Source: XN24 sp047921395 (GTDB taxonomy: Bacteria; Pseudomonadota; Gammaproteobacteria; Steroidobacterales; XN24). From it: 55,565 nucleotides of DNA. The notes under the pieces were generated by a model that saw nothing but the letters and a program-made list of their open reading frames with translations, ran no database searches and was not told the origin of the DNA. The DNA lies in the NCBI GenBank assembly GCA_047921395.1, contig JBLRWH010000009.1:1-55565 (forward strand), given 5' to 3'. Shown here in pieces: positions 32,681 through 41,272 of the stretch (within the stretch, counting starts at the first letter, position 1; the number at the start of each line of letters is the position of its first letter). The position numbers were made by a program, and so were the translations under genes.

Positions 32681-35116
32681 CTAGGTCCCCGTTCCGCTGA
32701 AAGGCTGCAGGGCGTGGCGCAATTCGTCCATCGAAGGATAGCGCTTGCTCTTGTCGACCGACATGCACCGGCCGACGATATCGGACAACTCGCGCGGCAC
32801 GTCCGGATTGAGTTCATGGACCTTCTTGGCCTTGCCCTGGACATGCTGATACATGACCGACATGTGATCCCCGCGCGTGTAGGGCGGCACCCCGGTGAGC
32901 ATCTCGTACAGGATCACGCCGAGGCTGTAGACGTCGGCCTTCTCGTCGACTTTCTTGCCGAGAATCTGCTCCGGCGCCATGTACTTCGGCGAGCCTATCA
33001 CATAGCCCGTGCGGGTAAGCTGGGTATCGCCGCTGGCCCCGGCGGCGGCGACGCCGAAATCCACCACCTTCACCAGCCGGGCGTCGTCGATCAGCACGTT
33101 GGCGGGCTTCAGGTCGCGATGAATGACACCCGCCTGGTGCGCGACTTGCATCCCGGTGGCGATATCGCTGCCGTACTGTAGTGCTACCTCCATCGGCAGG
33201 GGCTTCTCGTCCTTGAGTTCGTCCGACAGCGGGTGGGACGCAAAGTACTCCATCGAGATCGCATACAGCCCGCCCAGCGCGATGAAGTCGTAGATGCGGA
33301 TGATGTTCTTGTGGGTGATCTTGCGTGAGTAGCGCAGTTCGTGGATGAAGCGCTTCATCATCTCTTCATCCGAGGACACGCCGGCGTTCAGGAACTTGAG
33401 CACGAGGCGCTCGTCGACCACCAGATCCTCGACGAGCAGCACGGTGCCGAATGCGCCCTTGCCGATCATCTTGATGTACTTGTAACGGCCCTCGATGGTA
33501 TCGCCGGGCTCGAGCTTGGTGATATCCAGTGTCTGGGCGTACTGGGCTGCCGCCTTGAGCAGTTCACGCCAGTCTTTGCCGTCGCCGAGCAGCGGCTCGA
33601 TGCCGGTGCCGCCGCCGGCCGGCGTCAGGGAGCCGCTCGCCGCGCCGACGCGCTCGCCGAGCCGTTGCACGGCCGCGGAGGCCGCCTCGCTCACCGACGG
33701 GTCCGCCGAAGAGCTCTCGCGCGCGATCCGCGCGATGATCGTGTCGGCTTCGGCGGGGTCGGTGATCTCGGCCAGGGTATTCATGACCTCGATCCGGACC
33801 TGCTTGTCCTTGTGCTCGAGCAGGGGTTTAAGGTGCGGGATCGCATCCTTTCCGGCCAGCTTCCCGAGCGAGCGTACCGCGGCGGGGATGGAACTCGGAT
33901 CGGCCGAGAGCATCTTGATGAGCGCCGGAACCGCGCGCATGTCGCCGATCTCGCCCAGCGCGTCGGCCGACCGGTCGCGCACCCACCAGTCCGGGTCCGT
34001 CGTGGCGCCGATGAGATGCTGGACCGCACGTTCGTCCTTGGTGGCATTGAGGACTTCCACTGCGCAGCGCCGCACGGACTCGTCCTCATCCCTGATCAGC
34101 GCGAGCACCGCATCGATGACCCGCGGGCCGCCGATGCGCGCCAGCGCGTCCGTGGCGCGCACGCGCACCCACCAGTCATCGTCGCTGAGCGAGGCGAGGA
34201 GGTCCTTGATGGAGCCCTGGTCGCCGATTTCGTTGAGCACTTCGACGGCGGCACGGCGGGCAAAGTCGGATTCGCTCTTCAGGACCTCCGCCAGGTACTT
34301 CATGGTGTCGGGGTGGCGCTGCTTGATGATGACGTCGACGGCACGGTTCTGGATCGTGATGTCGGGATCCAGCAGGAGGCGGCAGAATGGCCCCACGTCG
34401 AGCTGGCTGCTGATGCGCCGCAGCGCCCCGAGCGAGGCGATCCGTACCTGCTTGTTCTCGTTCGACAGTTCTGCGCTGAGGGCCCGGCCCACGTCGGGCC
34501 GGTCGAACCGCGACAGGATATCCATGATGTGCACCTTGGCCGAGGTGTCGGCGTCCGACAGCCGACTGATCAGGTCCGGAACGACGGCCTCGGTCGTCAT
34601 CGCCCCCAGCAGCTTGAACAGCGCCGCCTTCTCCGTGCTCTCGACCTGGTCCGTGCGCTTCAGGAATGGCAGGTAAGCGAGCCGCGCGTGCTGGGCCTCC
34701 AGGATCTCGAGCAGCGCGGAGCGCGGGATGCTGTAATCGTCCAAGTACTCCAGCAGCTTGTTGGCGTTGTAGTCCTTGCTATTGGAAAGGGCCCAGACCA
34801 GGCCCCGCAGGCCACGGGCATCGGTATGCCGGAGCGCCTCGACCGCCTCGGGCAGCGTCCGGTCGGAAATCAGGATGCCAAGGACGCGGGCCAGCGCCGC
34901 CGACCGGTCCCGGTCGGCGCTCTCGATCTCGGTGACGAGCCGGGGTACGGCAGGCCCCCCGATCTTGCGCAGCCGCGCGACGTTCTTCTGCCCGGCCGCC
35001 GTTTCGAGGTCCTCGGGACCACGGATGCCCGCAATGAGTCGCTCGGCGACAAAGCCACCGAACAGGCTCACGGTCTGGCTCCCGGCCGCTCGGGGGGCAT
35101 GGCAATCGGCCGACAT
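32681..35116 (-). CDS. HEAT-repeat protein with C-terminal Ser/Thr protein kinase
   Basis: An 811-residue cytoplasmic protein without any membrane helix. Residues about 40-460 are HEAT repeats; the clearest two share DDDWWVRVRATDALARIG and DPDWWVRDRSADALGEIG. A Gly/Pro linker follows (about 485-505). The Hanks-type kinase spans about 545-805: glycine loop IGKGAFGTV, ATP Lys574, catalytic Asp668 in HRDLKPAN, Mg-binding Asp686 in DFGV, and GSPKYMAPEQ in the activation segment. All catalytic residues are present, so it should be active. The order (sensor/scaffold first, kinase last, no extracellular part) differs from common PASTA-type kinases. The two PilT-type genes follow at once, suggesting control of pilus motors. 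Confidence 0.92.
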   Translation of the reverse strand: MSADCHAPRAAGSQTVSLFGGFVAERLIAGIRGPEDLETAAGQKNVARLRKIGGPAVPRLVTEIESADRDRSAALARVLGILISDRTLPEAVEALRHTDARGLRGLVWALSNSKDYNANKLLEYLDDYSIPRSALLEILEAQHARLAYLPFLKRTDQVESTEKAALFKLLGAMTTEAVVPDLISRLSDADTSAKVHIMDILSRFDRPDVGRALSAELSNENKQVRIASLGALRRISSQLDVGPFCRLLLDPDITIQNRAVDVIIKQRHPDTMKYLAEVLKSESDFARRAAVEVLNEIGDQGSIKDLLASLSDDDWWVRVRATDALARIGGPRVIDAVLALIRDEDESVRRCAVEVLNATKDERAVQHLIGATTDPDWWVRDRSADALGEIGDMRAVPALIKMLSADPSSIPAAVRSLGKLAGKDAIPHLKPLLEHKDKQVRIEVMNTLAEITDPAEADTIIARIARESSSADPSVSEAASAAVQRLGERVGAASGSLTPAGGGTGIEPLLGDGKDWRELLKAAAQYAQTLDITKLEPGDTIEGRYKYIKMIGKGAFGTVLLVEDLVVDERLVLKFLNAGVSSDEEMMKRFIHELRYSRKITHKNIIRIYDFIALGGLYAISMEYFASHPLSDELKDEKPLPMEVALQYGSDIATGMQVAHQAGVIHRDLKPANVLIDDARLVKVVDFGVAAAGASGDTQLTRTGYVIGSPKYMAPEQILGKKVDEKADVYSLGVILYEMLTGVPPYTRGDHMSVMYQHVQGKAKKVHELNPDVPRELSDIVGRCMSVDKSKRYPSMDELRHALQPFSGTGT

Positions 35117-35170
35117 GATTTTCGCATCCCTCTTAACTTACACCGAGCACCGTTTTCCGTCCAAGCTCGG

Positions 35171-35199
35171 CTGTCGTGCCCCCTCGCATGGGCTACAAT
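35171..35199 (+). promoter_or_regulatory. Candidate sigma-70 promoter of mrp-dcd
   Basis: CTGTCG (35171-35176) and TACAAT (35194-35199) are 17 bases apart, giving a leader of about 37 bases before the mrp ATG. The -35 box is weak. Confidence 0.4.
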
Positions 35200-35242
35200 G
35201 CGGCGCTTCCACCGCGACACATTCAACCCCCCGGGGAGTGGC

Positions 35243-36337
35243 ATGACCCAGGCAACCATTGACGGCGCCCGCGCCCTGCTGGCGCAGCGCATCGATCCCG
35301 TTCTCGAGCAGGACCTCATCTCGGCCGGCGCGCTGGCGGATCTCAGCCTGGCGGACGGCAGGCTCAACATCGTTCTGCGCCTGGGCTTCCCGGCCGACCG
35401 CTACGAGCGCGAGCTGCAGGCCGAATTCGGCAAGTTGCTCGGCGGGCTCCCGGGCGTCGCCTCGGTCAAGGTCGAGGTGCAGTGGGACGTCGAGGCCCGT
35501 TCCGTGCAGCCCGGCCTGCAGCCGCTGGCCGGGATCCGGAACATCATCGCGGTCGCTTCCGGCAAGGGCGGCGTGGGCAAGTCCACCACGGCCGTCAACC
35601 TGGCGCTTGCGCTGGCCTCTGAGGGCGCACAGGTCGGCATCCTGGATGCTGACATTTATGGTCCGAGCCAGCCCCGGATGCTCGGCTTGTCGGGCAGGCG
35701 TCCCACGACGACCGACGGCAAGCGCATGCACCCCCTCGAGTCGTTCGGGATCGCTTGCATGTCAATTGGCTTCCTGATCGATGACGACCAGCCGATGATC
35801 TGGCGCGGCCCGATGGTCACCCAGGCCCTGCAACAGTTGCTCGGCGAGACCAACTGGGGCGACCTAGACTATCTGATCGTCGACATGCCGCCGGGCACCG
35901 GCGACATCCAGCTGACGCTGTCCCAGCGCGTCCCGGTGAGCGGCGCGGTCATCGTCACGACGCCGCAGGACATCGCGCTGCTCGATGCCCGCAAGGGCCT
36001 GCGGATGTTTGAGAAGGTCAAGGTGCCGGTCCTCGGGATCGTGGAGAATATGAGCCTCCACATCTGCTCCAAATGCGGTCACCAGGAGCCCATCTTTGGC
36101 TCCGGCGGCGGCGAGCGCATGGCGGAGCAGTACGGCGTGCCGCTGCTCGGCAACCTGCCGCTGGACATCCACATCCGCGAGGAAACGGACGCCGGTCAGC
36201 CCTCCGTCGTCGCGGACCCGGAAGGCCCCGCCGCGCGCGCCTACCTGGAAATCGCGCGGCGCATGGCCTCGCGGCTCGCCGCCGGCGGTTCCCTGCCGGG
36301 CGCCAAGTTCCCGACCATCAGCTTCGAGGACGACTAG
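35243..36337 (+). CDS. apbC: Iron-sulfur cluster carrier ATPase Mrp/ApbC
   Basis: A 364-residue MRP/NBP35 family P-loop ATPase with an N-terminal MIP18/DUF59-type domain (about 1-90). The deviant Walker A is SGKGGVGKSTTAVN, with DADIYGPSQPRMLG as switch I and VDMPPGTGDIQLTLSQ as the conserved centre. CSKCGH provides the CxxC that bridges an Fe-S cluster between subunits. It delivers Fe-S clusters to apoproteins. GGGGAG lies four bases before the ATG. The dcd start codon follows its stop directly. It is divergent from the HEAT kinase gene. Confidence 0.93.
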   Translation: MTQATIDGARALLAQRIDPVLEQDLISAGALADLSLADGRLNIVLRLGFPADRYERELQAEFGKLLGGLPGVASVKVEVQWDVEARSVQPGLQPLAGIRNIIAVASGKGGVGKSTTAVNLALALASEGAQVGILDADIYGPSQPRMLGLSGRRPTTTDGKRMHPLESFGIACMSIGFLIDDDQPMIWRGPMVTQALQQLLGETNWGDLDYLIVDMPPGTGDIQLTLSQRVPVSGAVIVTTPQDIALLDARKGLRMFEKVKVPVLGIVENMSLHICSKCGHQEPIFGSGGGERMAEQYGVPLLGNLPLDIHIREETDAGQPSVVADPEGPAARAYLEIARRMASRLAAGGSLPGAKFPTISFEDD

Positions 36338-36904
36338 GTGAGCATCAAGTCGGATCGCTGGATCCGCCGGATGGCGGAGTCTCACGGCATGATCGATCCC
36401 TTCGAGCCGGCCCAGGTCCGGTCCGTGGACGGCAGGAAGATCGTCAGCTACGGCACCTCGAGCTATGGCTACGACGTGCGTTGCGCGCCGGACTTCAAGA
36501 TCTTCACCAATATCAATTCCGCGGTGGTGGACCCGAAAGCCTTCGATGCCTCGAGCTTCGTGGACGTCAGCGGCGATGTCTGCATCATCCCGCCGAACTC
36601 CTTTGCGCTGGCGCGCACGGTCGAGTACTTCCGCATCCCGCGCAAGGTGCTGACGATCTGCCTCGGCAAGAGCACTTACGCGCGCTGCGGCATCATCGTC
36701 AACGTGACGCCGCTGGAGCCCGAGTGGGAAGGGCACGTGACGCTGGAGTTCTCGAACACGACCCCCCTGCCAGCAAAGATCTACGCCAACGAAGGCGTGG
36801 CACAGATGCTGTTCCTCGAGTCCGACGAGGAATGCGAGGTCTCGTATGCCGACCGCGGCGGCAAGTACCAGGGCCAGCTCGGCGTGACGCTGCCGAAAGC
36901 CTAG
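36338..36904 (+). CDS. dcd: dCTP deaminase
   Basis: A 188-residue trimeric enzyme making dUTP from dCTP for thymidylate synthesis. GTSSYGYDVRCAPDFKIFTN carries the N-terminal signature, GKSTYARCGIIVNVTPLEPEWEGHVTLEFSNTTPLPAKIYANEG contains the catalytic Glu and the nucleotide contacts, and QMLFLESDEECEVSYADRGGKYQGQ closes the active site. The GTG start directly follows the mrp stop. This mrp-dcd pair is a conserved gammaproteobacterial unit. Confidence 0.96.
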   Translation: MSIKSDRWIRRMAESHGMIDPFEPAQVRSVDGRKIVSYGTSSYGYDVRCAPDFKIFTNINSAVVDPKAFDASSFVDVSGDVCIIPPNSFALARTVEYFRIPRKVLTICLGKSTYARCGIIVNVTPLEPEWEGHVTLEFSNTTPLPAKIYANEGVAQMLFLESDEECEVSYADRGGKYQGQLGVTLPKA

Positions 36905-36938
36905 CGCCCGCCAAGTGTGAACAGGCCCTCCGGCCGCG

Positions 36939-37583
36939 CTACACGACCACGGGCTGGCTGAGGCGCCGGCCGTCCAGCCAGGGGCTGTCGTCGTGCCACA
37001 CCAGCCGCCCGGCGGCGATCCAGCCGACCACGCGCGGATAGACTTCGTGTTCGCGAACCTGCACCCGTCGCGCCAGGCTGTCCGCGTCGTCCCCGGACAG
37101 GATCGGGAGCCGCGCCTGCAGGATGACCGGGCCCCCGTCGAGTTCCTCGGTCACGTAATGAATGCTGGCGCCGTGCATCCGGTCGCCGGCCTCGAGGGCG
37201 CGCCGATGGGTGTGCAGGCCGCGATGCCGCGGCAGCAGGGACGGATGGATGTTCAGCATGCGCCCGCGCCAGGCGCGCACCAGCTCGGGCCCCAGCACCC
37301 GCATGAAGCCGGCGAGCACTACGAGTTCCGCGCCGCAGCCTGCGAGCAGCGCGTCGAGCGCGTCGTTCCATGCCCGGCGGTCGTGAAAATCGCCCGGCGG
37401 CAGGCACTCGGTGCGAACGCCCGCGCGCCGCGCCCGCTTGAGACCCGGAGCGGCGGGAACATCGGACGCCACCAGCCGCACGTCCACCGGCAGCCGGCCC
37501 GCGTCACGTGCGTCCAGGAGGGCCTGCAGGTTGCTGCCATAGCCCGAGACGAGCACCACGACGGGCAACGGCGGCCGCTGCAT
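36939..37583 (-). CDS. purN: Phosphoribosylglycinamide formyltransferase PurN
   Basis: A 214-residue enzyme transferring a formyl group from 10-formyltetrahydrofolate to GAR in purine synthesis. LVSGYGSNLQALLDA binds the phosphate of GAR, VLAGFMRVLGPELV and NIHPSLLPRHRGLHTH contain the catalytic Asn/His, and VTEELDGGPVI the catalytic Asp. Its ATG shares one base with the purM stop (TGATG). It converges on dcd with a 34-base gap. Confidence 0.96.
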   Translation of the reverse strand: MQRPPLPVVVLVSGYGSNLQALLDARDAGRLPVDVRLVASDVPAAPGLKRARRAGVRTECLPPGDFHDRRAWNDALDALLAGCGAELVVLAGFMRVLGPELVRAWRGRMLNIHPSLLPRHRGLHTHRRALEAGDRMHGASIHYVTEELDGGPVILQARLPILSGDDADSLARRVQVREHEVYPRVVGWIAAGRLVWHDDSPWLDGRRLSQPVVV

Positions 37584-38611
37584 CAGGCGAGCACCACCCT
37601 GCGCTCCCCGGCGTCGATCCGCCCCGCGATCCAGGCCTGCTCGCCGTGCGCGGCAAGCAGCGCGATCGCGGCCCCGGCCGCAGTCTCAGGCAGGACGACC
37701 GCCATCCCGAGCCCGCAGTTGAAGGTACGGTAGAGCTCGGCATCCGCGATTCCGCCCTCGGACTGCAACCAGTCGAACACGGCCGGGCGACGCCAGCTGC
37801 TGAGGTCGATGGTGGCCATCATCCCCTCCGGCAGGACGCGCGGCAGGTTTTCGGGCAGCCCGCCGCCGGTGATATGCGCGAGGGCGTGGACCTCGACCTC
37901 CGCCAGCAGCGCCAGCAGCGGCTTGACGTAGATCCGGGTCGGGGCCAGCAGGCGTTCCATCAGCGGCGCGCCATCGAGCATCATGTCGCGCGGCGCGCCG
38001 CTGCGCTCGAGCACCTTGCGCGCCAGCGAGTAGCCATTCGAGTGCAGTCCCGACGAAGCGATTCCGAGGATCACGTCGCCGGCCGCGACGCGGCTGCCGT
38101 CGATGATGCGCGCGAACTCCACGATGCCCACGCAGAAGCCCGCGAGATCGTAGTCGCCGTCCTGGTAGAAGCCGGGGAGCTCGGCCGTCTCACCCCCCAG
38201 CAGCGCGGCGCCGGCCTGCCGGCACCCCTCGGCGATACCCTCGATGACCGCGGTGGCGACGTCCACGTCGAGCCGGCCGGTGCCGTAATAGTCGAGGAAG
38301 AACAGCGGCTCGGCGCCCTGCACGATGACGTCGTTCACGCACATCGCGACCAGGTCGATGCCTACGCCGCCGTGATATCCGGTCTCGATCGCCAGCTTGA
38401 GCTTGGTGCCGACGCCGTCGGTGCCCGCGACCAGCACGGGCCGCTCATAGCCCGGCGGCACCTCGAACAGGCCGCCGAATCCCCCGATCCCGGACAGCAC
38501 GCCGGGGCGGCGCGTCGCGGCCACGGCAGGCTTGATCCGCTCGACCAGCGCATTGCCAGCATCGATATCTACGCCGGCGTCCTTGTACGTCAGCGAGGAG
38601 ACGTCCTTCAT
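37583..38611 (-). CDS. purM: Phosphoribosylformylglycinamidine cyclo-ligase PurM
   Basis: A 342-residue ATP-dependent AIR synthetase. SLTYKDAGVDIDAGNALVERI opens the protein. GGFGGLFEV, AGTDGVGTKLKLA, MCVNDVIVQGAEPLFFLDYY and LLGGETAELPGFY are the ATP- and FGAM-binding signatures, with ASSGLHSNGYSL and HITGGGLPENLPRVLP in the C-terminal half. It is the promoter-proximal gene of purMN. A weak -10-like TAAAAT (38660-38655) lies in the 85-base divergent region. Confidence 0.97.
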   Translation of the reverse strand: MKDVSSLTYKDAGVDIDAGNALVERIKPAVAATRRPGVLSGIGGFGGLFEVPPGYERPVLVAGTDGVGTKLKLAIETGYHGGVGIDLVAMCVNDVIVQGAEPLFFLDYYGTGRLDVDVATAVIEGIAEGCRQAGAALLGGETAELPGFYQDGDYDLAGFCVGIVEFARIIDGSRVAAGDVILGIASSGLHSNGYSLARKVLERSGAPRDMMLDGAPLMERLLAPTRIYVKPLLALLAEVEVHALAHITGGGLPENLPRVLPEGMMATIDLSSWRRPAVFDWLQSEGGIADAELYRTFNCGLGMAVVLPETAAGAAIALLAAHGEQAWIAGRIDAGERRVVLA

Positions 38612-38696
38612 CGTGGTGCATCCAATTAGCGGCCCGGGGGGGCGGTAGCGTGGTATTTTATCTGACGCTTCGATCCGAGGCAGGATAACCCGGAAA

Positions 38697-39710
38697 ATGG
38701 CCGAGTTGATTCACTCCAGATTTTGGCGGGCGGCGGTGCTGGCTGCGGGTCTCGCGCTCTGTTTCGCGGCTGGGCCGGCGGACGCGGCCCGCGTCGAGGG
38801 TCTTTACCAGGCCGAGGCCGGTTTCGACGGTGACCGTGACGCGGCATTCCGCGAAGCTCTCGGCGTGGTGCTGGTCCGGATCACGGGCCGGCGGGACGTG
38901 ACCGGCCGGCCCGAGGTCGCGCCGTTGCTGGCGAATGCCGCGGCCTACGCGCAGCAGTACAGCCAGCCGGCTCCGGATCGATTCTGGGCGGCGTTCGATG
39001 GCGCTGCGCTGGAACGTGAGCTGGGCCAGCTCAGGCAACCCATCTGGGGCACCGAGCGCCCCAGCACGCTGCTCTGGATCGCCGTCGATGCGGGCGGCGG
39101 CAACCGTTTCGTGGTGGCCTCCGGCGATGAACTCGAGGAGGAGGCCGCCCTGCGGGAGGCGCTCCTCGCCGCCGCGCGCAGTCGCGGCCTGCCGATGGTG
39201 TTCCCGCTGATGGATGCGGAGGATCGCGCGCATGCGTCGTTCGCCGAGGTCTGGGGCGGATTCGAGGACTCCGTCCTGGCCGTCTCCGCGCGTTACGGGG
39301 CCGACGCGGTGCTCGTGGGCCGGCTGGCCACGGCCGACCTGGAACGTGGCCGCTGGACGTTGTTTGCCGCGGATGGCGTCGAGCGCTGGAGCGGGACCAT
39401 TGCAGAGAGCATCGATCGGCTGGCCGACCTGTTCGCGGCCCGCTTCGCGGTCGTGTCCTCGGGCGAAAGCCGCGTGGTCCGGCTCGAGGTCACGGGCGTC
39501 GACTCGATCGATGACTATGGGCGAATCAGCCGGTTCCTGGGCAGCCTCACCGCGGTGGAATCGCTCGGCGTCGAGACCGTCGAAGGCGACTCGATCACGT
39601 TCAGGGTCTCGTTGCGGGGAGAGCCCGAGACGCTGGACGAGGCCATTCGCCTGGGCGGCCTGCTGCGACCGGATGGCCTGCGTCCGCTCAGCTATCAAGT
39701 GGCCAAGTGA
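38697..39710 (+). CDS. DUF2066 domain-containing periplasmic protein
   Basis: A 337-residue protein with a signal peptide (AAVLAAGLALCFAAGPADA, cleavage after ADA). The mature part starts with RVEGLYQAEA and contains AFREALGVVLVRITGRRDV, the recognition segment of DUF2066. This family sits between purM and the CDP-alcohol phosphotransferase/hda genes in many Gammaproteobacteria, as here; its function is unknown. Its stop overlaps the GTG of the next gene. Confidence 0.88.
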   Translation: MAELIHSRFWRAAVLAAGLALCFAAGPADAARVEGLYQAEAGFDGDRDAAFREALGVVLVRITGRRDVTGRPEVAPLLANAAAYAQQYSQPAPDRFWAAFDGAALERELGQLRQPIWGTERPSTLLWIAVDAGGGNRFVVASGDELEEEAALREALLAAARSRGLPMVFPLMDAEDRAHASFAEVWGGFEDSVLAVSARYGADAVLVGRLATADLERGRWTLFAADGVERWSGTIAESIDRLADLFAARFAVVSSGESRVVRLEVTGVDSIDDYGRISRFLGSLTAVESLGVETVEGDSITFRVSLRGEPETLDEAIRLGGLLRPDGLRPLSYQVAK

Positions 39711-40255
39711 AAGCGCGCGATATCCCCAACATGCTGTGCATCGGGAGGATCGTGCTGACCCTCCCGGTGGCCTGGGCGATCCTCGACGGGCGCTATCCGC
39801 TCGCCATGCTGCTGTTCTTCATTGCCGGGATCACCGATGGGCTGGACGGTTTCTTGGCCAAGCGCTTTTCGTGGCAGAGCCGGCTGGGCGGGCTGCTCGA
39901 TCCCGCGGCCGACAAGCTGCTGCTGGTCACGGCGTTCGTCACGCTGTGGGCGGCCGGCTACGTGCCCGGCTGGCTGCTCGCGGCCGTGGTCACGCGCGAC
40001 CTCGTGATCGTGCTGGGCGCCGGGCTTTACCAGTGGCGCGTCGGGAACTTCGTCGCGGAGCCGAGCGTCCCGAGCAAGCTGAATTCCGCCCTGCAACTGC
40101 TGTATGTGCTCATGACTTTGTCCTGGCTGGTATTTGAAATGCCAGCCCCGGAAGGGCTGCTCGCGCTCGGTTTGCTGGTGCTCGCGACCACCGTATTCAG
40201 CGGCCTCGACTACGTCATTCGCTGGACCCGGCGGGGGCGCGCGGCGAGGACCTGA
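39707..40255 (+). CDS. CDP-alcohol phosphatidyltransferase (PgsA-like)
   Basis: A 182-residue inner-membrane enzyme with several helices. The active-site motif is D-G-x2-A-x9-G-x3-D-x3-D: ITDGLDGFLAKRF followed by GGLLDPAADKLL. IPNMLCIGRIVL at the start is typical. It transfers a phosphatidyl group from CDP-diacylglycerol to an alcohol, most likely glycerol-3-phosphate, but the genome may hold another pgsA. The GTG start overlaps the DUF2066 stop, and its own stop shares a base with the hda ATG. Confidence 0.88.
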   Translation: MKARDIPNMLCIGRIVLTLPVAWAILDGRYPLAMLLFFIAGITDGLDGFLAKRFSWQSRLGGLLDPAADKLLLVTAFVTLWAAGYVPGWLLAAVVTRDLVIVLGAGLYQWRVGNFVAEPSVPSKLNSALQLLYVLMTLSWLVFEMPAPEGLLALGLLVLATTVFSGLDYVIRWTRRGRAART

Positions 40256-40956
40256 TGCGCCAGTTGCCGCTCGCCATCCGGCTGCGCGATTTCGCGGTCT
40301 TCGATACTTTCGAACCGGGCCCCAACGGCGCGGTGCTGGCCGTGCTCGCCGACCCGGGCACCGCCGGGCCGGCCGTCTGGATCTGGGGGCCGGGAGGCAG
40401 CGGGAAAAGTCATCTGTTGCAGGCCGCCTGTGCCGCCACTCCTGCCGCGGCCTACCTTCCGGTTGAAGAATTGCTGGCCGCCGGCCCCGCGGTGCTGGAC
40501 GGCTGGCAGGACCGAGCCCTCGTCTGTATCGACGACATCGACCGGCTGGCGGGCCGGCCTGACTGGGAACTGGCGGCCTTCGCGCTGTTCAACCGGCTCT
40601 GGGAGCAGGGCGGCTGCCTGGTGGTGAGCGCCCGCGCCGGGCCCGCCGCGACGCACTTCGGGCTCGCCGACCTGCAGTCGCGCCTCGCCTGGGGCGGCGT
40701 GTTTCGCCTCGAACCGCTCAGCGACGAGGACCGGGTCGCGGCGCTGCAGCGGCGTGCCAGGCACCGCGGGCTCGATCTCCCGGTCGAGGCGGCGCGCTAC
40801 CTGCTGCGGCGGCTGCCGCGGGACATGCGCGCCCTGTGCGCCTGGCTGGACACGCTCGACGTGGCCTCGCTGGCCGCGGGCAAGCGCCTGACCCTGCCGT
40901 TTGTGAAGTCCGTCATCGAGGCGGCGCCGGCTGACCGGCTCGTTTCACCCAGCTGA
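40255..40956 (+). CDS. hda: DnaA regulatory inactivator Hda
   Basis: A 233-residue AAA+ protein related to DnaA domain III. The N-terminal QLPLAI (from residue 3) is the sliding-clamp-binding motif. Walker A is WGPGGSGKSHLLQ, Walker B CIDDIDRLAG, the sensor 2 region is RRLPRDMRALCAWLD. With the clamp it stimulates hydrolysis of ATP on DnaA and limits re-initiation. It closes the DUF2066-pgsA-hda operon. Its last 44 bases overlap the opposite-strand DUF2069 gene. Confidence 0.93.
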   Translation: MRQLPLAIRLRDFAVFDTFEPGPNGAVLAVLADPGTAGPAVWIWGPGGSGKSHLLQAACAATPAAAYLPVEELLAAGPAVLDGWQDRALVCIDDIDRLAGRPDWELAAFALFNRLWEQGGCLVVSARAGPAATHFGLADLQSRLAWGGVFRLEPLSDEDRVAALQRRARHRGLDLPVEAARYLLRRLPRDMRALCAWLDTLDVASLAAGKRLTLPFVKSVIEAAPADRLVSPS

Positions 40957-41272
40957 GGACGGCCGCGAATCCGAGCGCGGCGCAGAAAGCGCTGGCCGTG
41001 ACCCAGGCACGCGCCGCCGGGTTGCCGACGGCGCCGACCAGGAAGCCCGCGCAGTAGAACGGCAGCACGAGGCTCAGCCAGCGGCCGGTCCGCAGGCGCC
41101 GCAGCAGGAGTCCCCGCAGGCCGAGCCCGAGCGGAACCAGCAGCGCCGCCAGCGCGGTGAGCGCCAACGGGCCGGCGCGGCTGGCCGCGGGCCCGAGCCA
41201 GGCGACGACCAGCACGGCAGTGGCCAGGAGTGCGGCGGCCGCAGTGAGGCGGGGCAGCTCCGCTGGCCTCAA
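40913..41272 (-). CDS. DUF2069 family membrane protein
   Basis: A 119-residue protein with four hydrophobic helices. LRRLRTGRWLSLVLPFYCAGFLVGAV is the recognisable DUF2069 region. Function unknown. It follows wrbA with a four-base overlap, a common gammaproteobacterial pair, and ends inside the 3' end of hda on the other strand. Confidence 0.8.
   Translation of the reverse strand: MRPAELPRLTAAAALLATAVLVVAWLGPAASRAGPLALTALAALLVPLGLGLRGLLLRRLRTGRWLSLVLPFYCAGFLVGAVGNPAARAWVTASAFCAALGFAAVLSWVKRAGQPAPPR

Noticed and set aside
33341..35242. Very long frame on the plus strand opposite the HEAT kinase, continuous with mrp
   Set aside because: It is the complement of a real gene with high GC; only the part from ATG 35243 matches a family. 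The apparent 998-residue fusion is an artefact.
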